From Mycobacterium sp. E787 (GTDB taxonomy: Bacteria > Actinomycetota > Actinomycetes > Mycobacteriales > Mycobacteriaceae): 64,000 bases of DNA. The stretch spans positions 1-64,000 of the forward strand of contig NZ_LZKL01000089.1 in assembly GCF_001668725.1 (NCBI RefSeq). The letters are read 5' to 3'. Under the pieces are notes generated by a model that saw only the letters and a list, made by a program, of their open reading frames with translations, searched no databases and was not told the DNA's origin. Positions 56,936-64,000 of this stretch are shown piece by piece. The first letter of the stretch is position 1. Each line of letters begins with the position of its first letter. The position numbers and the translations under genes were made by a program.

Positions 56936-57903
56936 ACACCCTGCACGTCGACATCGGGCTGGCGCGTGCCTCGGACTGGGCGTTCACCTCGGCGGTGGTG
57001 GCGCTGGTGGTGGCCATGTTGCTGCTGGCCTTCGAGTTGGCCTACGTGGGGAGCCGCCGCGTGGACCGGCGCGTCCCGGCCGGCGCGGTCGCCGCCGACA
57101 GCGCCCTCCCCGGCATCGTGGAGGACGGCGACCAGCGGCCGTTCGACGAGCGCGTCGGGCGGGCCGGGCTGGCCGTGGTCTACCTGGGCATCGGGCTGCT
57201 GGCGGCCTGCATCGTGCTGCGCGGCTTGGCGACCCTGCGGGTGCCGTGGGGCAACATGTACGAGTTCATCAACCTGACCTGCTTCTGCGGCCTGGTCGCC
57301 GGCGCGGTCGTGCTGCGCCGGCCGCAATACCGCCCCCTGTGGGTGTTCCTGCTGGTGCCAGTGCTGGTCCTGCTGACGGTTTCCGGGCGCTGGCTCTACA
57401 CCAACGCCGCGCCGGTGATGCCCGCGCTGCAGTCCTACTGGCTGCCCATCCACGTGTCGGTGGTCAGCCTGGGCTCCGGTGTGTTCATGGTCGCCGGCAT
57501 CGCCAGCATCCTGTTCCTGCTGCGCACGTCGCGGCTTTCCGAAAGCGACGCCGACGGCGCGCTGGCCAGGATGGTGCGGCGCCTGCCGGACGCGCAGACC
57601 CTGGACCGCGTCGCCTACCGGACCACCATCTTCGCCTTCCCCGTGTTCGGTTTCGGTGTCATCTTCGGCGCGATCTGGGCCGAGGAGGCCTGGGGCCGGT
57701 ACTGGGGCTGGGATCCCAAGGAGACGGTTTCGTTTGTCGCGTGGGTGGTATACGCGGCCTATCTGCATGCCAGGTCGACCGCGGGATGGCGGGACAGGAA
57801 GGCGGCGTGGATCAACGTCGTGGGTTTCGTGGCCATGGTCTTCAACTTGTTCTTCGTTAACCTGGTCACCGTGGGCCTGCATTCGTATGCGGGCGTGGGA
57901 TGA
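56932..57903 (+). CDS. ccsA: Cytochrome c heme-export/ligation protein CcsA
   Basis: The 323-residue membrane protein has about eight helices and the heme-binding tryptophan-rich (WWD-type) stretch WGRYWGWDPKETVSF. Conserved histidines in PIHVSVVSLG and VGLHSYAG are candidate heme ligands. With ResB it exports heme and attaches it to apocytochrome c. The ATG overlaps the resB stop by 4 bases. It corresponds to Rv0529 and is the last gene of the run beginning at hemL. Confidence 0.95.
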   Translation: MNTLHVDIGLARASDWAFTSAVVALVVAMLLLAFELAYVGSRRVDRRVPAGAVAADSALPGIVEDGDQRPFDERVGRAGLAVVYLGIGLLAACIVLRGLATLRVPWGNMYEFINLTCFCGLVAGAVVLRRPQYRPLWVFLLVPVLVLLTVSGRWLYTNAAPVMPALQSYWLPIHVSVVSLGSGVFMVAGIASILFLLRTSRLSESDADGALARMVRRLPDAQTLDRVAYRTTIFAFPVFGFGVIFGAIWAEEAWGRYWGWDPKETVSFVAWVVYAAYLHARSTAGWRDRKAAWINVVGFVAMVFNLFFVNLVTVGLHSYAGVG

Positions 57904-57947
57904 CAGTGAGCAACCGACCTAAGTAATCGCAACAAGGGGGAGCGCAG

Positions 57948-59243
57948 GTGTCCGACCATCCAACGACGGGCGTCGGGCCGCCCGAGCCGCAGACCACAGG
58001 GCTGCCTCCTGCCCGGCAATCCGGCGAACCGCCGGCGGACTCGGGCGACGCGCCGACCCGCGCCTTCGCCGGATTCCGCACCGAGCGCCGGGTCCCCCCG
58101 GTCGAGCGGCGGGAGGCGGCACCGTCGACGGCGGCAGGACCCGCGCCCGCGCGCGGCCCGATGCCGCCCTGGGACTCCACCCCGGTCACGGGCATCCCGC
58201 GCGTCGACCCGACCGCCTACGGCGCCTACTACAACGGCCCCGCCGAGGCGCCGCCTGCGGAAGCCCAGGCGCCCCCGTACCGGCCCGAGCACCTGCCGCA
58301 CACGCCCTACCCGGAGCTGTCCACCGGCATGCTGTTGCGGCCGGTCAAGCCCCCGCCGTCGGAGGGTTGGCGCCGGCTGGTCTACGACCTGTCCGGCCAC
58401 CTGATCAACCTGGGCGAGAGCCCCCGCGCCCTGCGCCACAACAACCTGGTGGCCCAGGTCAACCGGCCCCTGCGGGGCTGCTACCGGATCGCCCTGCTGT
58501 CGCTGAAGGGCGGCGTCGGCAAGACCACGATCACCGCGACGCTGGGGGCGACCTTCGCGTCCATCCGCGGCGACCGGGTGGTGGCCGTCGACGCCAACCC
58601 CGACCGCGGCACCCTGAGCCAGAAGATCCCGTTGGAGACGGCGGCGACGGTGCGGCAGCTGCTGCACGACGCCGGGAGCATCGAGCGCTACAGCGACGTG
58701 CGCCGCTACACCTCGAAGGGCCCGAGCGGGCTGGAGGTGCTGGCGTCCGATACCGACCCGGCCGTCTCCGAGGCGTTCGGGGCCGACGACTACACCCGCG
58801 TCCTGGACATCCTGGAGCGGTTCTACGGCCTGGTGCTCACCGACTGCGGCCCCGGGCTGCTGCACTCGGTGATGTCGTCGGTGCTGGAGAAGGCCGACGT
58901 GTTGTTGGTGGTCGCCTCGGGGTCCATCGACGGCGCGCGCAGCGCCTCGGCGACGCTGGACTGGCTGGACGCACACGGGCACCAGGAGTTGGTCCGCAAC
59001 TCGATCGCGGTCATCAACGGCGTGCGCCCGCGCACCGGCAAGGTCGACATGAACAAGGTGATCGATCACTTCTCGCGCCGCTGCCGCGCCGTGCGCCTGA
59101 TCCCGTTCGACCCGCACCTGGAAGAGGGCGCCGAGATCGAGCTGGATCGATTGCGGCGCGGGACGCGCGAGGCGCTCACCGAGTTGGCGGCCGTCGTGGC
59201 CGATGGGTTCCCCGGCGATCAGCGCAACCCGGGTGTCGCCTAG
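57948..59243 (+). CDS. MinD/ParA-like ATPase with proline-rich N-terminus (Rv0530-like)
   Basis: The 431-residue protein has about 130 Pro/Ala/Arg-rich, probably disordered residues, then a deviant Walker A motif SLKGGVGKTTITATLG at about residue 185, VVAVDANPDRGTL (Walker A') and VLTDCGPGLLHSV (Walker B). It resembles the mycobacterial MinD-like ATPases linked to ESX secretion (EspI type) and cell-pole processes. The exact partner is unknown. The GTG start follows a run of five G (AAGGGGGAGCGCAG). It is 44 bases after ccsA. Confidence 0.86.
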   Translation: MSDHPTTGVGPPEPQTTGLPPARQSGEPPADSGDAPTRAFAGFRTERRVPPVERREAAPSTAAGPAPARGPMPPWDSTPVTGIPRVDPTAYGAYYNGPAEAPPAEAQAPPYRPEHLPHTPYPELSTGMLLRPVKPPPSEGWRRLVYDLSGHLINLGESPRALRHNNLVAQVNRPLRGCYRIALLSLKGGVGKTTITATLGATFASIRGDRVVAVDANPDRGTLSQKIPLETAATVRQLLHDAGSIERYSDVRRYTSKGPSGLEVLASDTDPAVSEAFGADDYTRVLDILERFYGLVLTDCGPGLLHSVMSSVLEKADVLLVVASGSIDGARSASATLDWLDAHGHQELVRNSIAVINGVRPRTGKVDMNKVIDHFSRRCRAVRLIPFDPHLEEGAEIELDRLRRGTREALTELAAVVADGFPGDQRNPGVA

Positions 59244-59249
59244 AGGGGC

Positions 59250-59408
59250 CTAGAGCGGTTTGTCCCCGTGACCTAGCCGCCGCAGGAAGTCCGGATCGTC
59301 GTCGGGTCCGATGACGCGCGTCTTGGGCCGATGGGCCTGTGACCGCGCCGCGCGCCAGCCAACGTAGATCAGCGTCCCCAGAATCACGACGAGCAGCAGG
59401 TAGAGCAC
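59250..59408 (-). CDS. 52-residue membrane-anchored small protein (Rv0530A-like)
   Basis: The 52-codon ORF starts with GTG after GGAGGAGG six bases upstream. It encodes a hydrophobic helix (LYLLLVVILGTLIYVGWRAA) and a charged C-terminal part (PDDDPDFLRRLGHGDK). It is convergent with the MinD-like gene, 6 bases from its stop, and divergent from the DUF4229 gene (46-base gap). Good ribosome binding site and coding pattern make it real; the function is unknown. Confidence 0.78.
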   Translation of the reverse strand: MLYLLLVVILGTLIYVGWRAARSQAHRPKTRVIGPDDDPDFLRRLGHGDKPL

Positions 59409-59442
59409 TCAACACCTCCTCCGAGCGAATATACCTGCACCG

Positions 59443-59448
59443 TAGGCT
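59443..59448 (+). promoter_or_regulatory. -10 element for a leaderless DUF4229 gene
   Basis: TAGGCT fits TANNNT and is followed by exactly six bases and the GTG at 59455. No ribosome binding site precedes that GTG. The spacing predicts a leaderless transcript. Confidence 0.5.
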
Positions 59449-59454
59449 CGAGCT

Positions 59455-59811
59455 GTGTCAGAAGGTCCTGGGGACAACAGCACTGGAGAGCCCGCGCGCC
59501 GCCGCGTGCTCGTCGACGTCTTGCTCTACGCGGCGGCGCGGCTGGTGCTGTTGGCCGCGCTCGGCGCGGCGATCTACGGCGTCGCGCGACTGCTGGGGGT
59601 CACGCAGTTCCCGCTCGTGGTGGCCGTGTTGTTCGCCCTGATCCTCGCGATGCCCTTGGGCATCTGGCTGTTCGCGCCGCTGCGCCGGCGCGCCACCGCC
59701 GGGCTGGCCATCGCCGGGGAACGGCGGCGCCGGGAACGCGAACAGCTGCAGGCCCGGCTGCGCGGGGAGGCCGCACCGGACCGGCAGGAGCCCGAGGAGC
59801 CCGACGAGTAG
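59455..59811 (+). CDS. DUF4229 membrane protein (Rv0531-like)
   Basis: The 118-residue protein has two membrane helices (LYAARLV-type segment near 22-45, VVAVLFALILAMPLGIWLF) and a long basic and acidic tail rich in Arg and Glu (RRRREREQLQARLRGE). It fits DUF4229; function is unknown. It appears to be transcribed leaderless. In M. tuberculosis a PE_PGRS gene and fabH follow; here a palindrome and menA come next. Confidence 0.8.
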   Translation: MSEGPGDNSTGEPARRRVLVDVLLYAAARLVLLAALGAAIYGVARLLGVTQFPLVVAVLFALILAMPLGIWLFAPLRRRATAGLAIAGERRRREREQLQARLRGEAAPDRQEPEEPDE

Positions 59812-59901
59812 CTTTTGCGCCGAGTGTGCGTTCACGGCGTTGAGTGTGAGCCCGGGGCGACGACACGCCGGCCCAGGCCGCCCCGAGCGCACACCAAAAG
59901 C
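59811..59901. repeat. Inverted-repeat element between Rv0531-like gene and menA
   Basis: Outer arms GCTTTTG (59811-59817) and CAAAAGC (59895-59901) and inner arms GTGTGCG (59824-59830) and CGCACAC (59888-59894) pair across a GC-rich core. The element fills the 107-base gap and overlaps the last base of the DUF4229 stop. Its GCTTTTG/CAAAAGC ends match the inner end of the repeat in resB, and its GTGTGCG core is like the hemD-hemB element. It may end both convergent transcripts. Confidence 0.55.
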
Positions 59902-59918
59902 CAGGAGCGCACAGCCAG

Positions 59919-60791
59919 TCAATGCGCGAGCGCCAGCGCCCCCGCCACCGCGATCGCCCACACCACCATCGCCAGCCCGGTGTCCCGCAGCACCGGAATC
60001 AGCTCGCGCCCGCCGCGGCCGGAGCGCACCGGCGCGAGCGCGCGCAGCGCCAGCGGTGTGGCCACCAGCCCGACGGCGCACCACGGGGTCGCCGCGGTGA
60101 GCACCAGCGTCGACAGCGCGGCCGTCGCCAGCAGCGCCTGGTAGAGCACCCGGGTGCGGGCATCGCCCAGCCGCACCGCCAACGTCATCTTGCCGGACTG
60201 CGCGTCGGTGGGGATGTCTCGCAGGTTGTTGGCCACCAGCACCGACGACGACAGCGCACCGATCGACACCGCAAGCACCAGCCCGACCCAGTCCACCCGC
60301 AGCGCCTGGGTGTACTCGGTGCCCAGCACGGCGACCAGGCCGAAGAACACGAACACCGCGAGCTCGCCAAAACCCGCGTAGCCGTACGGTTTTGACCCGC
60401 CGGTGTACAGCCACGCCCCGGCGATGCAGGCGGCGCCCACCGCGATCAGCCACGGCGCGCTGAGCAGCGCCAGCGCCAGCCCGGCCGCCGCGCCCACCGA
60501 CAGGCTCGCCACCGCCGCGGTCAGGACGGACCGTGGGCTCGCCAGCCGCGAGCCCACCAGCCGCACCGGGCCGGCGCGGTCGTCGTCGGTGCCGCGGATC
60601 CCGTCGGAATAGTCGTTGGCGTAGTTGACGCCGATGATCAGCGCCACCGCCACGACCAGCGCCAGCAGCGCCTTCCACCACACCGCGGCTCCCAGCCACG
60701 CCGCGGCGCCGGTGCCTGCCACCACCGGCGCCACCGCGTTGGGCAGCGTCCGGGGCCGGGCGCCTTCGACCCACTGCGCGAAACTGGCCAC
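59919..60791 (-). CDS. menA: 1,4-dihydroxy-2-naphthoate polyprenyltransferase MenA
   Basis: The 290-residue membrane prenyltransferase attaches the polyprenyl chain to dihydroxynaphthoate, giving demethylmenaquinone, the quinone precursor for respiration. It has the Asp-rich site NYANDYSDGIRGTDDDRAGP and LVANNLRDIPTDAQSGKMTL as the second Asp motif, plus about eight membrane helices. The start MASFAQWVEGARPRTLPNAV matches known mycobacterial MenA; the GTG at 60791 gives it. It corresponds to Rv0534c. It diverges from the phosphorylase gene, 60 bases away. Confidence 0.96.
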   Translation of the reverse strand: MASFAQWVEGARPRTLPNAVAPVVAGTGAAAWLGAAVWWKALLALVVAVALIIGVNYANDYSDGIRGTDDDRAGPVRLVGSRLASPRSVLTAAVASLSVGAAAGLALALLSAPWLIAVGAACIAGAWLYTGGSKPYGYAGFGELAVFVFFGLVAVLGTEYTQALRVDWVGLVLAVSIGALSSSVLVANNLRDIPTDAQSGKMTLAVRLGDARTRVLYQALLATAALSTLVLTAATPWCAVGLVATPLALRALAPVRSGRGGRELIPVLRDTGLAMVVWAIAVAGALALAH

Positions 60792-60851
60792 CAGGGCATC
60801 CTGCCGGTGCCCGCCCCCGGCGATCAAACGCGGGGCATCCACAATGGGCGG

Positions 60852-61628
60852 ATGCTCGGAGTCATCGGCGGCAGCGGCTTCTACACGTTCTTCGACTCGT
60901 CCGTCCGCAACGTCGACGTCGACACCCCGTACGGCCCGCCCAGCGCGCCCGTCACGGTGGGCGCCGTCGGCGACCACGAGGTGGCCTTCCTGCCCCGGCA
61001 CGGCGCGACCCACCAGTTCTCGGCGCACACCGTGCCGTATCGCGCCAACATGTGGGCGCTGCGCAAGCTCGGCGTGCGGCGGGTCTTCGGCCCGTGCGCC
61101 GTCGGCAGCCTGAACCCCGACAACGGGCCGGGCGCGGTGGTTGTCCCCGATCAGTTGGTCGATCGCACCAGCGGCCGAGCCGACACCTACTTCGACTCCG
61201 GTGCCGTCCACGTCGACTTCGCCGACCCGTACTGTCCGACGCTGCGGGCCGCGGCCACGGGCCTGCCCGACGTGGTCGACGGCGGCACCATGGTGGTGAT
61301 CCAGGGCCCGCGGTTTTCCACCCGCGCCGAAAGCCGGTGGTTCGCCTCGGCCGGCTTCGGCCTGGTCAACATGACCGGCTACCCGGAGGCGGTGCTGGCC
61401 CGCGAGCTCGAAATCTGTTACGCGGCAATCGCTTTGGTAACCGACCTGGACGCCGGCATCGCGGCCGGGGAGGGGGTGAAGGCCGTCGAGGTGTTCGCCC
61501 AATTCGAACGCAACATCGAGCTTTTCAAGGAGCTGGTGCGCGCGGCGATCCGCCGCGTCGTCGCCGAGCGCACGTGCACGCACTGCCAGCCGCATACCGG
61601 CGTCACCCTGCCGGTGGAGCTGCCATGA
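60852..61628 (+). CDS. pnp: Purine nucleoside phosphorylase / MTA phosphorylase family protein (Rv0535)
   Basis: The 258-residue enzyme has the trimeric MTAP-type signature: LGVIGGSGFYTF at the N-terminus, LPRHGATHQFSAHTVPYRAN (phosphate/ribose site), GPCAVGSLNP, RFSTRAESRWFA and MTGYPEAVLARELEI. It phosphorolyses methylthioadenosine or purine nucleosides in salvage. The choice of substrate is not clear from the sequence. ATG 60852 starts directly at the first strand. It overlaps galE3 by 4 bases. Confidence 0.9.
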   Translation: MLGVIGGSGFYTFFDSSVRNVDVDTPYGPPSAPVTVGAVGDHEVAFLPRHGATHQFSAHTVPYRANMWALRKLGVRRVFGPCAVGSLNPDNGPGAVVVPDQLVDRTSGRADTYFDSGAVHVDFADPYCPTLRAAATGLPDVVDGGTMVVIQGPRFSTRAESRWFASAGFGLVNMTGYPEAVLARELEICYAAIALVTDLDAGIAAGEGVKAVEVFAQFERNIELFKELVRAAIRRVVAERTCTHCQPHTGVTLPVELP

Positions 61629-62656
61629 GGGTTCTGCTGACGGGCGCGGCCGGCTTCATCGGGTCGCGGGTGGACGCCGCGCTGCGGGCGGCGGGTCACG
61701 ACGTGGTCGCCATCGATGTCCTGCTGCCCGCCGCGCACGGCCCGAATGCAGTGCTGCCGAAGGGCTGTCGGCGGGTGGACGTCCGTGACGGCGACGCGCT
61801 GGCCCCGCTGTTGGACGGAGTGGACGTCGTCTGCCACCAGGCGGCGATGGTCGGTGCCGGCGTCGACGCCGCCGACGCGCCCGCCTACGGCGGCCACAAC
61901 GACTACGGCACGACGGTGCTGCTGGCGCAGATGTTCGCCGCGGGGGTGCGCCGCCTGGTGCTGGCGTCGTCGATGGTGGTCTACGGCCAGGGCCACTACG
62001 CCTGCCCCGAGCATGGCGTCGTCGACCCGCCGCCGCGGCGGCGCGCCGACCTAGACGCCGGCGTCTTCGAAAACCATTGCCCCGCATGTGGTCTCGACGT
62101 GACCTGGCGGTTGGTCGGCGAGGACGCGGCCCTGCGACCGCGCAGCCTGTACGCGGCCAGCAAGACCGCGCAGGAGCACTACGCGCTGGCGTGGTCGGAG
62201 GCGACGGGCGGCTCCGTGGTGGCGCTGCGCTACCACAACGTGTACGGCCCCGGGATGCCGCGCGACACGCCGTACTCCGGGGTGGCCGCGATCTTCCGCT
62301 CGTCGCTGGAAAAGGGCGAGGCGCCAAGGGTTTTCGAGGACGGCGGTCAGATGCGCGACTTCGTGCACGTCGACGACGTGGCCGCAGCCAACCTCGCCGC
62401 CGCGACCGTCGACGCCGACGGTTTCGCGGCATTCAACGTCTGCTCCGGGCGGCCGATCTCGATCCTGGAGGTCGCCGACGCGCTGTGCGACGCGCGGGAC
62501 GGGTCGCTGCGCCCGGTGGTCACCGGGCAGTACCGCAGCGGCGACGTGCGCCATATCGTGGCCGACCCGGCCCGCGCGGCCGACGTGCTGGGCTTCCGCG
62601 CGGCCGTCGACCCGTGCGACGGCCTGCGCGAATTCGCCTTCGCGCCGTTGCGTTAA
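61625..62656 (+). CDS. galE3: NAD-dependent epimerase GalE3-like protein with a Cys/His insertion
   Basis: The 343-residue extended SDR has the Rossmann motif LLTGAAGFIGSRVDAALR and the catalytic YAASK in SLYAASKTAQEHYALAW, with GQMRDFVHVDDVAAANL. Between about residues 122 and 162 it carries an insert with YACPEHG and NHCPACG, a Cys2-His-Cys2-type arrangement that could bind zinc. It is named galE3 (Rv0536) in M. tuberculosis, but the sugar nucleotide is not proven. The ATG overlaps the phosphorylase stop; the TAA shares TTAA with the convergent membrane protein gene. Confidence 0.9.
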   Translation: MRVLLTGAAGFIGSRVDAALRAAGHDVVAIDVLLPAAHGPNAVLPKGCRRVDVRDGDALAPLLDGVDVVCHQAAMVGAGVDAADAPAYGGHNDYGTTVLLAQMFAAGVRRLVLASSMVVYGQGHYACPEHGVVDPPPRRRADLDAGVFENHCPACGLDVTWRLVGEDAALRPRSLYAASKTAQEHYALAWSEATGGSVVALRYHNVYGPGMPRDTPYSGVAAIFRSSLEKGEAPRVFEDGGQMRDFVHVDDVAAANLAAATVDADGFAAFNVCSGRPISILEVADALCDARDGSLRPVVTGQYRSGDVRHIVADPARAADVLGFRAAVDPCDGLREFAFAPLR

Positions 62657-64000
62657 CCCGGGCCCTGCGGGGGGCGGAAGATCCGCGGCTTGTGGACGGG
62701 GATCTGCCGGGTGGCGGAGTCGTCGCCGCGGAAGATCCGCGGCGAGCCGGCCAGTTGCGGCATCGCGGTGGTGGGTGCTTCGCGGCCGTGGGTCGGTATC
62801 CGCGTCGTCGCGGCCGCCGACGGCGCCCCGGCGTGGCCGACGGGGATGCGCGTCGTCGGCGCCGCCGAGCCCGGGGGAGCGCCCCGCTTGTGGGCGGCGC
62901 GGCGGCGGCGCCGCCGTCGCACGCTGAGCCGGCCGGTGATGATCGCCGCCGCGAGGATGCTCAAGCCCAGCACGCACAGCACGACGTCGAAGGTGCTGGT
63001 GATCTGCTGGGCGAGGTTGTTGCCGTACACCGGGTTTGGCGCCGGGGCGTTGGGTGGCTCCTCGAACCGCGGCGCCAGCGCCACGCCGACCACCACGCGG
63101 GTGATGCTCAGGGTGGCGACCAGCCCGCACAGCGCCGAGATCAGCCGGCCCGAGACGGCGTCGTTGCCCAGGTTGATGCGCAGCCAGACCGCCAGGAGCG
63201 CGGTGGCCAGGTCGAACGCGGCCAGCACCACGCTGTCGTAGCGCGAGAAGGGGTAGTTCAGGCTGACGCCGACGATGAGGTCGGTGATGCGCATGACCAT
63301 CGATCCCAGGCACCATACGATGATGAGCAGCAAGCCATTTCGGGCCGCCGCCCGCCAGGCGTTCTCCTCGGTCGCCGACGGGTGGCGCCGGGCCGGCAGC
63401 GCGGCCGGGGCGAAGATCGCCGCGGCGGCCGCCCACGCCAGGTAGCCCTCGAACCCGACCCCCGCCGTCGACGTGTTCTGTGCGATGCCGTGGAACGCGT
63501 CGATGTCACGACCAATCGGCAGGAGCCACACCAGGATCCCGGCGACGAGCGTCGACACCCCGAGCGCCACGGTCGCCAGCCGGGCGGCCCTGCTGCTGCG
63601 CAGCAGCCACCGAGACCCGACGACCACCGCGGCCAGCGCCACCACGCCGTACACCAGCGCCGTCGCGATGACCGCCACGTTCTGCTTGCCGAAGTCGCCC
63701 TGCAGCGCGTAACGCACCCGCCAGAACAGGTTGAAGCCGAAGCTCAGCGCCGCGCCGACGATCGAGGCGTAGCCGACGATCCGGACGGCCCGGATGTCTT
63801 GATCGGCCGCCGGTGCCGGCACGGGTCGCGCGCCCAGCAGGGCGCCGGCGATGCCCAGCCACGCGCCCGGCCCGACGCCGCCCGGGACGTTCACGGTGCC
63901 GCCGAAGCGGACGGTCTCGAACACGTCGAACGCGACGAAGCCGAGGACCAGCAGCGCGTAGGGAAGGTTCAGCGCCAGCCGAAGCCGCGCGGCGAGCCCG
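62653..64000 (-). CDS. Integral membrane protein, partial (Rv0537c-like)
   Basis: Only the C-terminal 449 codons are present; the gene runs beyond the right edge. About eight hydrophobic segments (e.g. GLLLIIVWCLGSMVMRI, LSALCGLVATLSITRVVVGV-type, TFDVVLCVLGLSILAAAI) are followed by a basic and proline-rich C-terminal tail with RRRRRRRAAHKRGAPPG and repeated TRIP elements. It corresponds to the Rv0537c family of unknown function. Its TAA stop is the reverse complement of the galE3 TAA within TTAA. Confidence 0.86.
   Translation of the reverse strand, partial: GLAARLRLALNLPYALLVLGFVAFDVFETVRFGGTVNVPGGVGPGAWLGIAGALLGARPVPAPAADQDIRAVRIVGYASIVGAALSFGFNLFWRVRYALQGDFGKQNVAVIATALVYGVVALAAVVVGSRWLLRSSRAARLATVALGVSTLVAGILVWLLPIGRDIDAFHGIAQNTSTAGVGFEGYLAWAAAAAIFAPAALPARRHPSATEENAWRAAARNGLLLIIVWCLGSMVMRITDLIVGVSLNYPFSRYDSVVLAAFDLATALLAVWLRINLGNDAVSGRLISALCGLVATLSITRVVVGVALAPRFEEPPNAPAPNPVYGNNLAQQITSTFDVVLCVLGLSILAAAIITGRLSVRRRRRRRAAHKRGAPPGSAAPTTRIPVGHAGAPSAAATTRIPTHGREAPTTAMPQLAGSPRIFRGDDSATRQIPVHKPRIFRPPQGPG

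Overview
The window is high-GC bacterial chromosome and reads as a slow-growing Mycobacterium, most likely of the M. avium complex. The genes include mycolic acid cyclopropane synthases (pcaA, cmaA2), heparin-binding hemagglutinin (hbhA), the mycothiol glycosyltransferase mshA, senX3-regX3, the lipoprotein L,D-transpeptidase lprQ, WXG100 proteins and mycobacterial DUF families. Gene order follows M. tuberculosis from Rv0470c to Rv0537c. The Rv assignments come from remembered protein sequences and gene order, not from a search.

Layout. 1-1137: the 5' end of pcaA and a TetR regulator. 1271-5387: a DUF445 membrane protein, an XRE regulator behind a palindrome-overlapped promoter, hbhA, and a small run ending in deoC. 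5398-7837 (minus): DUF2993, nitrilase-like and DUF2505 genes. 7864-10396: cell-wall genes murB and lprQ. 10380-14513: an SDR, a cysteine-rich short ORF, a ROK regulator, mshA and a YbjN-like gene. 14527-17327: gpmA and senX3-regX3. 17417-22162: a GMC oxidoreductase operon with a divergent FadR-like regulator, and Rv0495c. 22359-29829: ppx1 to proC, a small DNA-binding protein, the 33-aa ribosomal protein bS22, galE2 and an acyltransferase. 29884-32998 (minus): cmaA2, a dehydratase-like gene, serB1 and a WXG100 pair. 33064-39305: a glutaredoxin-like gene, hemA-hemC-hemD-hemB and two small membrane proteins. 39289-51556: an accessory-rich stretch with a STAS protein, two membrane acyltransferases, an SGNH esterase, an alpha/beta hydrolase, a phospholipase C-like lipoprotein, an SsuD-like monooxygenase, a methyltransferase, gabP, a SpoIIAA-like protein and a truncated flavin monooxygenase. 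51537-57903: hemL followed by an overlapping cytochrome c maturation operon (thioredoxin-like lipoprotein, ccdA, resB, ccsA). 57948-64000: a MinD-like ATPase, small membrane proteins, menA, a nucleoside phosphorylase, galE3 and a partial membrane protein.

The genes group into heme synthesis (hemA, C, D, B, L) with heme delivery to cytochrome c (CcdA/ResB/CcsA), menaquinone synthesis (menA), envelope building and mycolate modification, and redox buffering (mshA). The most striking signal is at 11154-11306. A leaderless 28-codon ORF with six cysteines, including three in a row, precedes the ROK regulator-mshA pair. Its position suggests cysteine-responsive attenuation of mycothiol synthesis. 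Other notable points are a palindromic repeat that forms the first codons of resB, an orphan WXG100 pair where M. tuberculosis has mmpS2-mmpL2, a translationally coupled 23-codon ORF before Rv0500A, and a decayed monooxygenase that keeps its operator-like promoter. No tRNA, rRNA, CRISPR array or complete insertion sequence was found, and no gap between genes exceeds about 240 bases.
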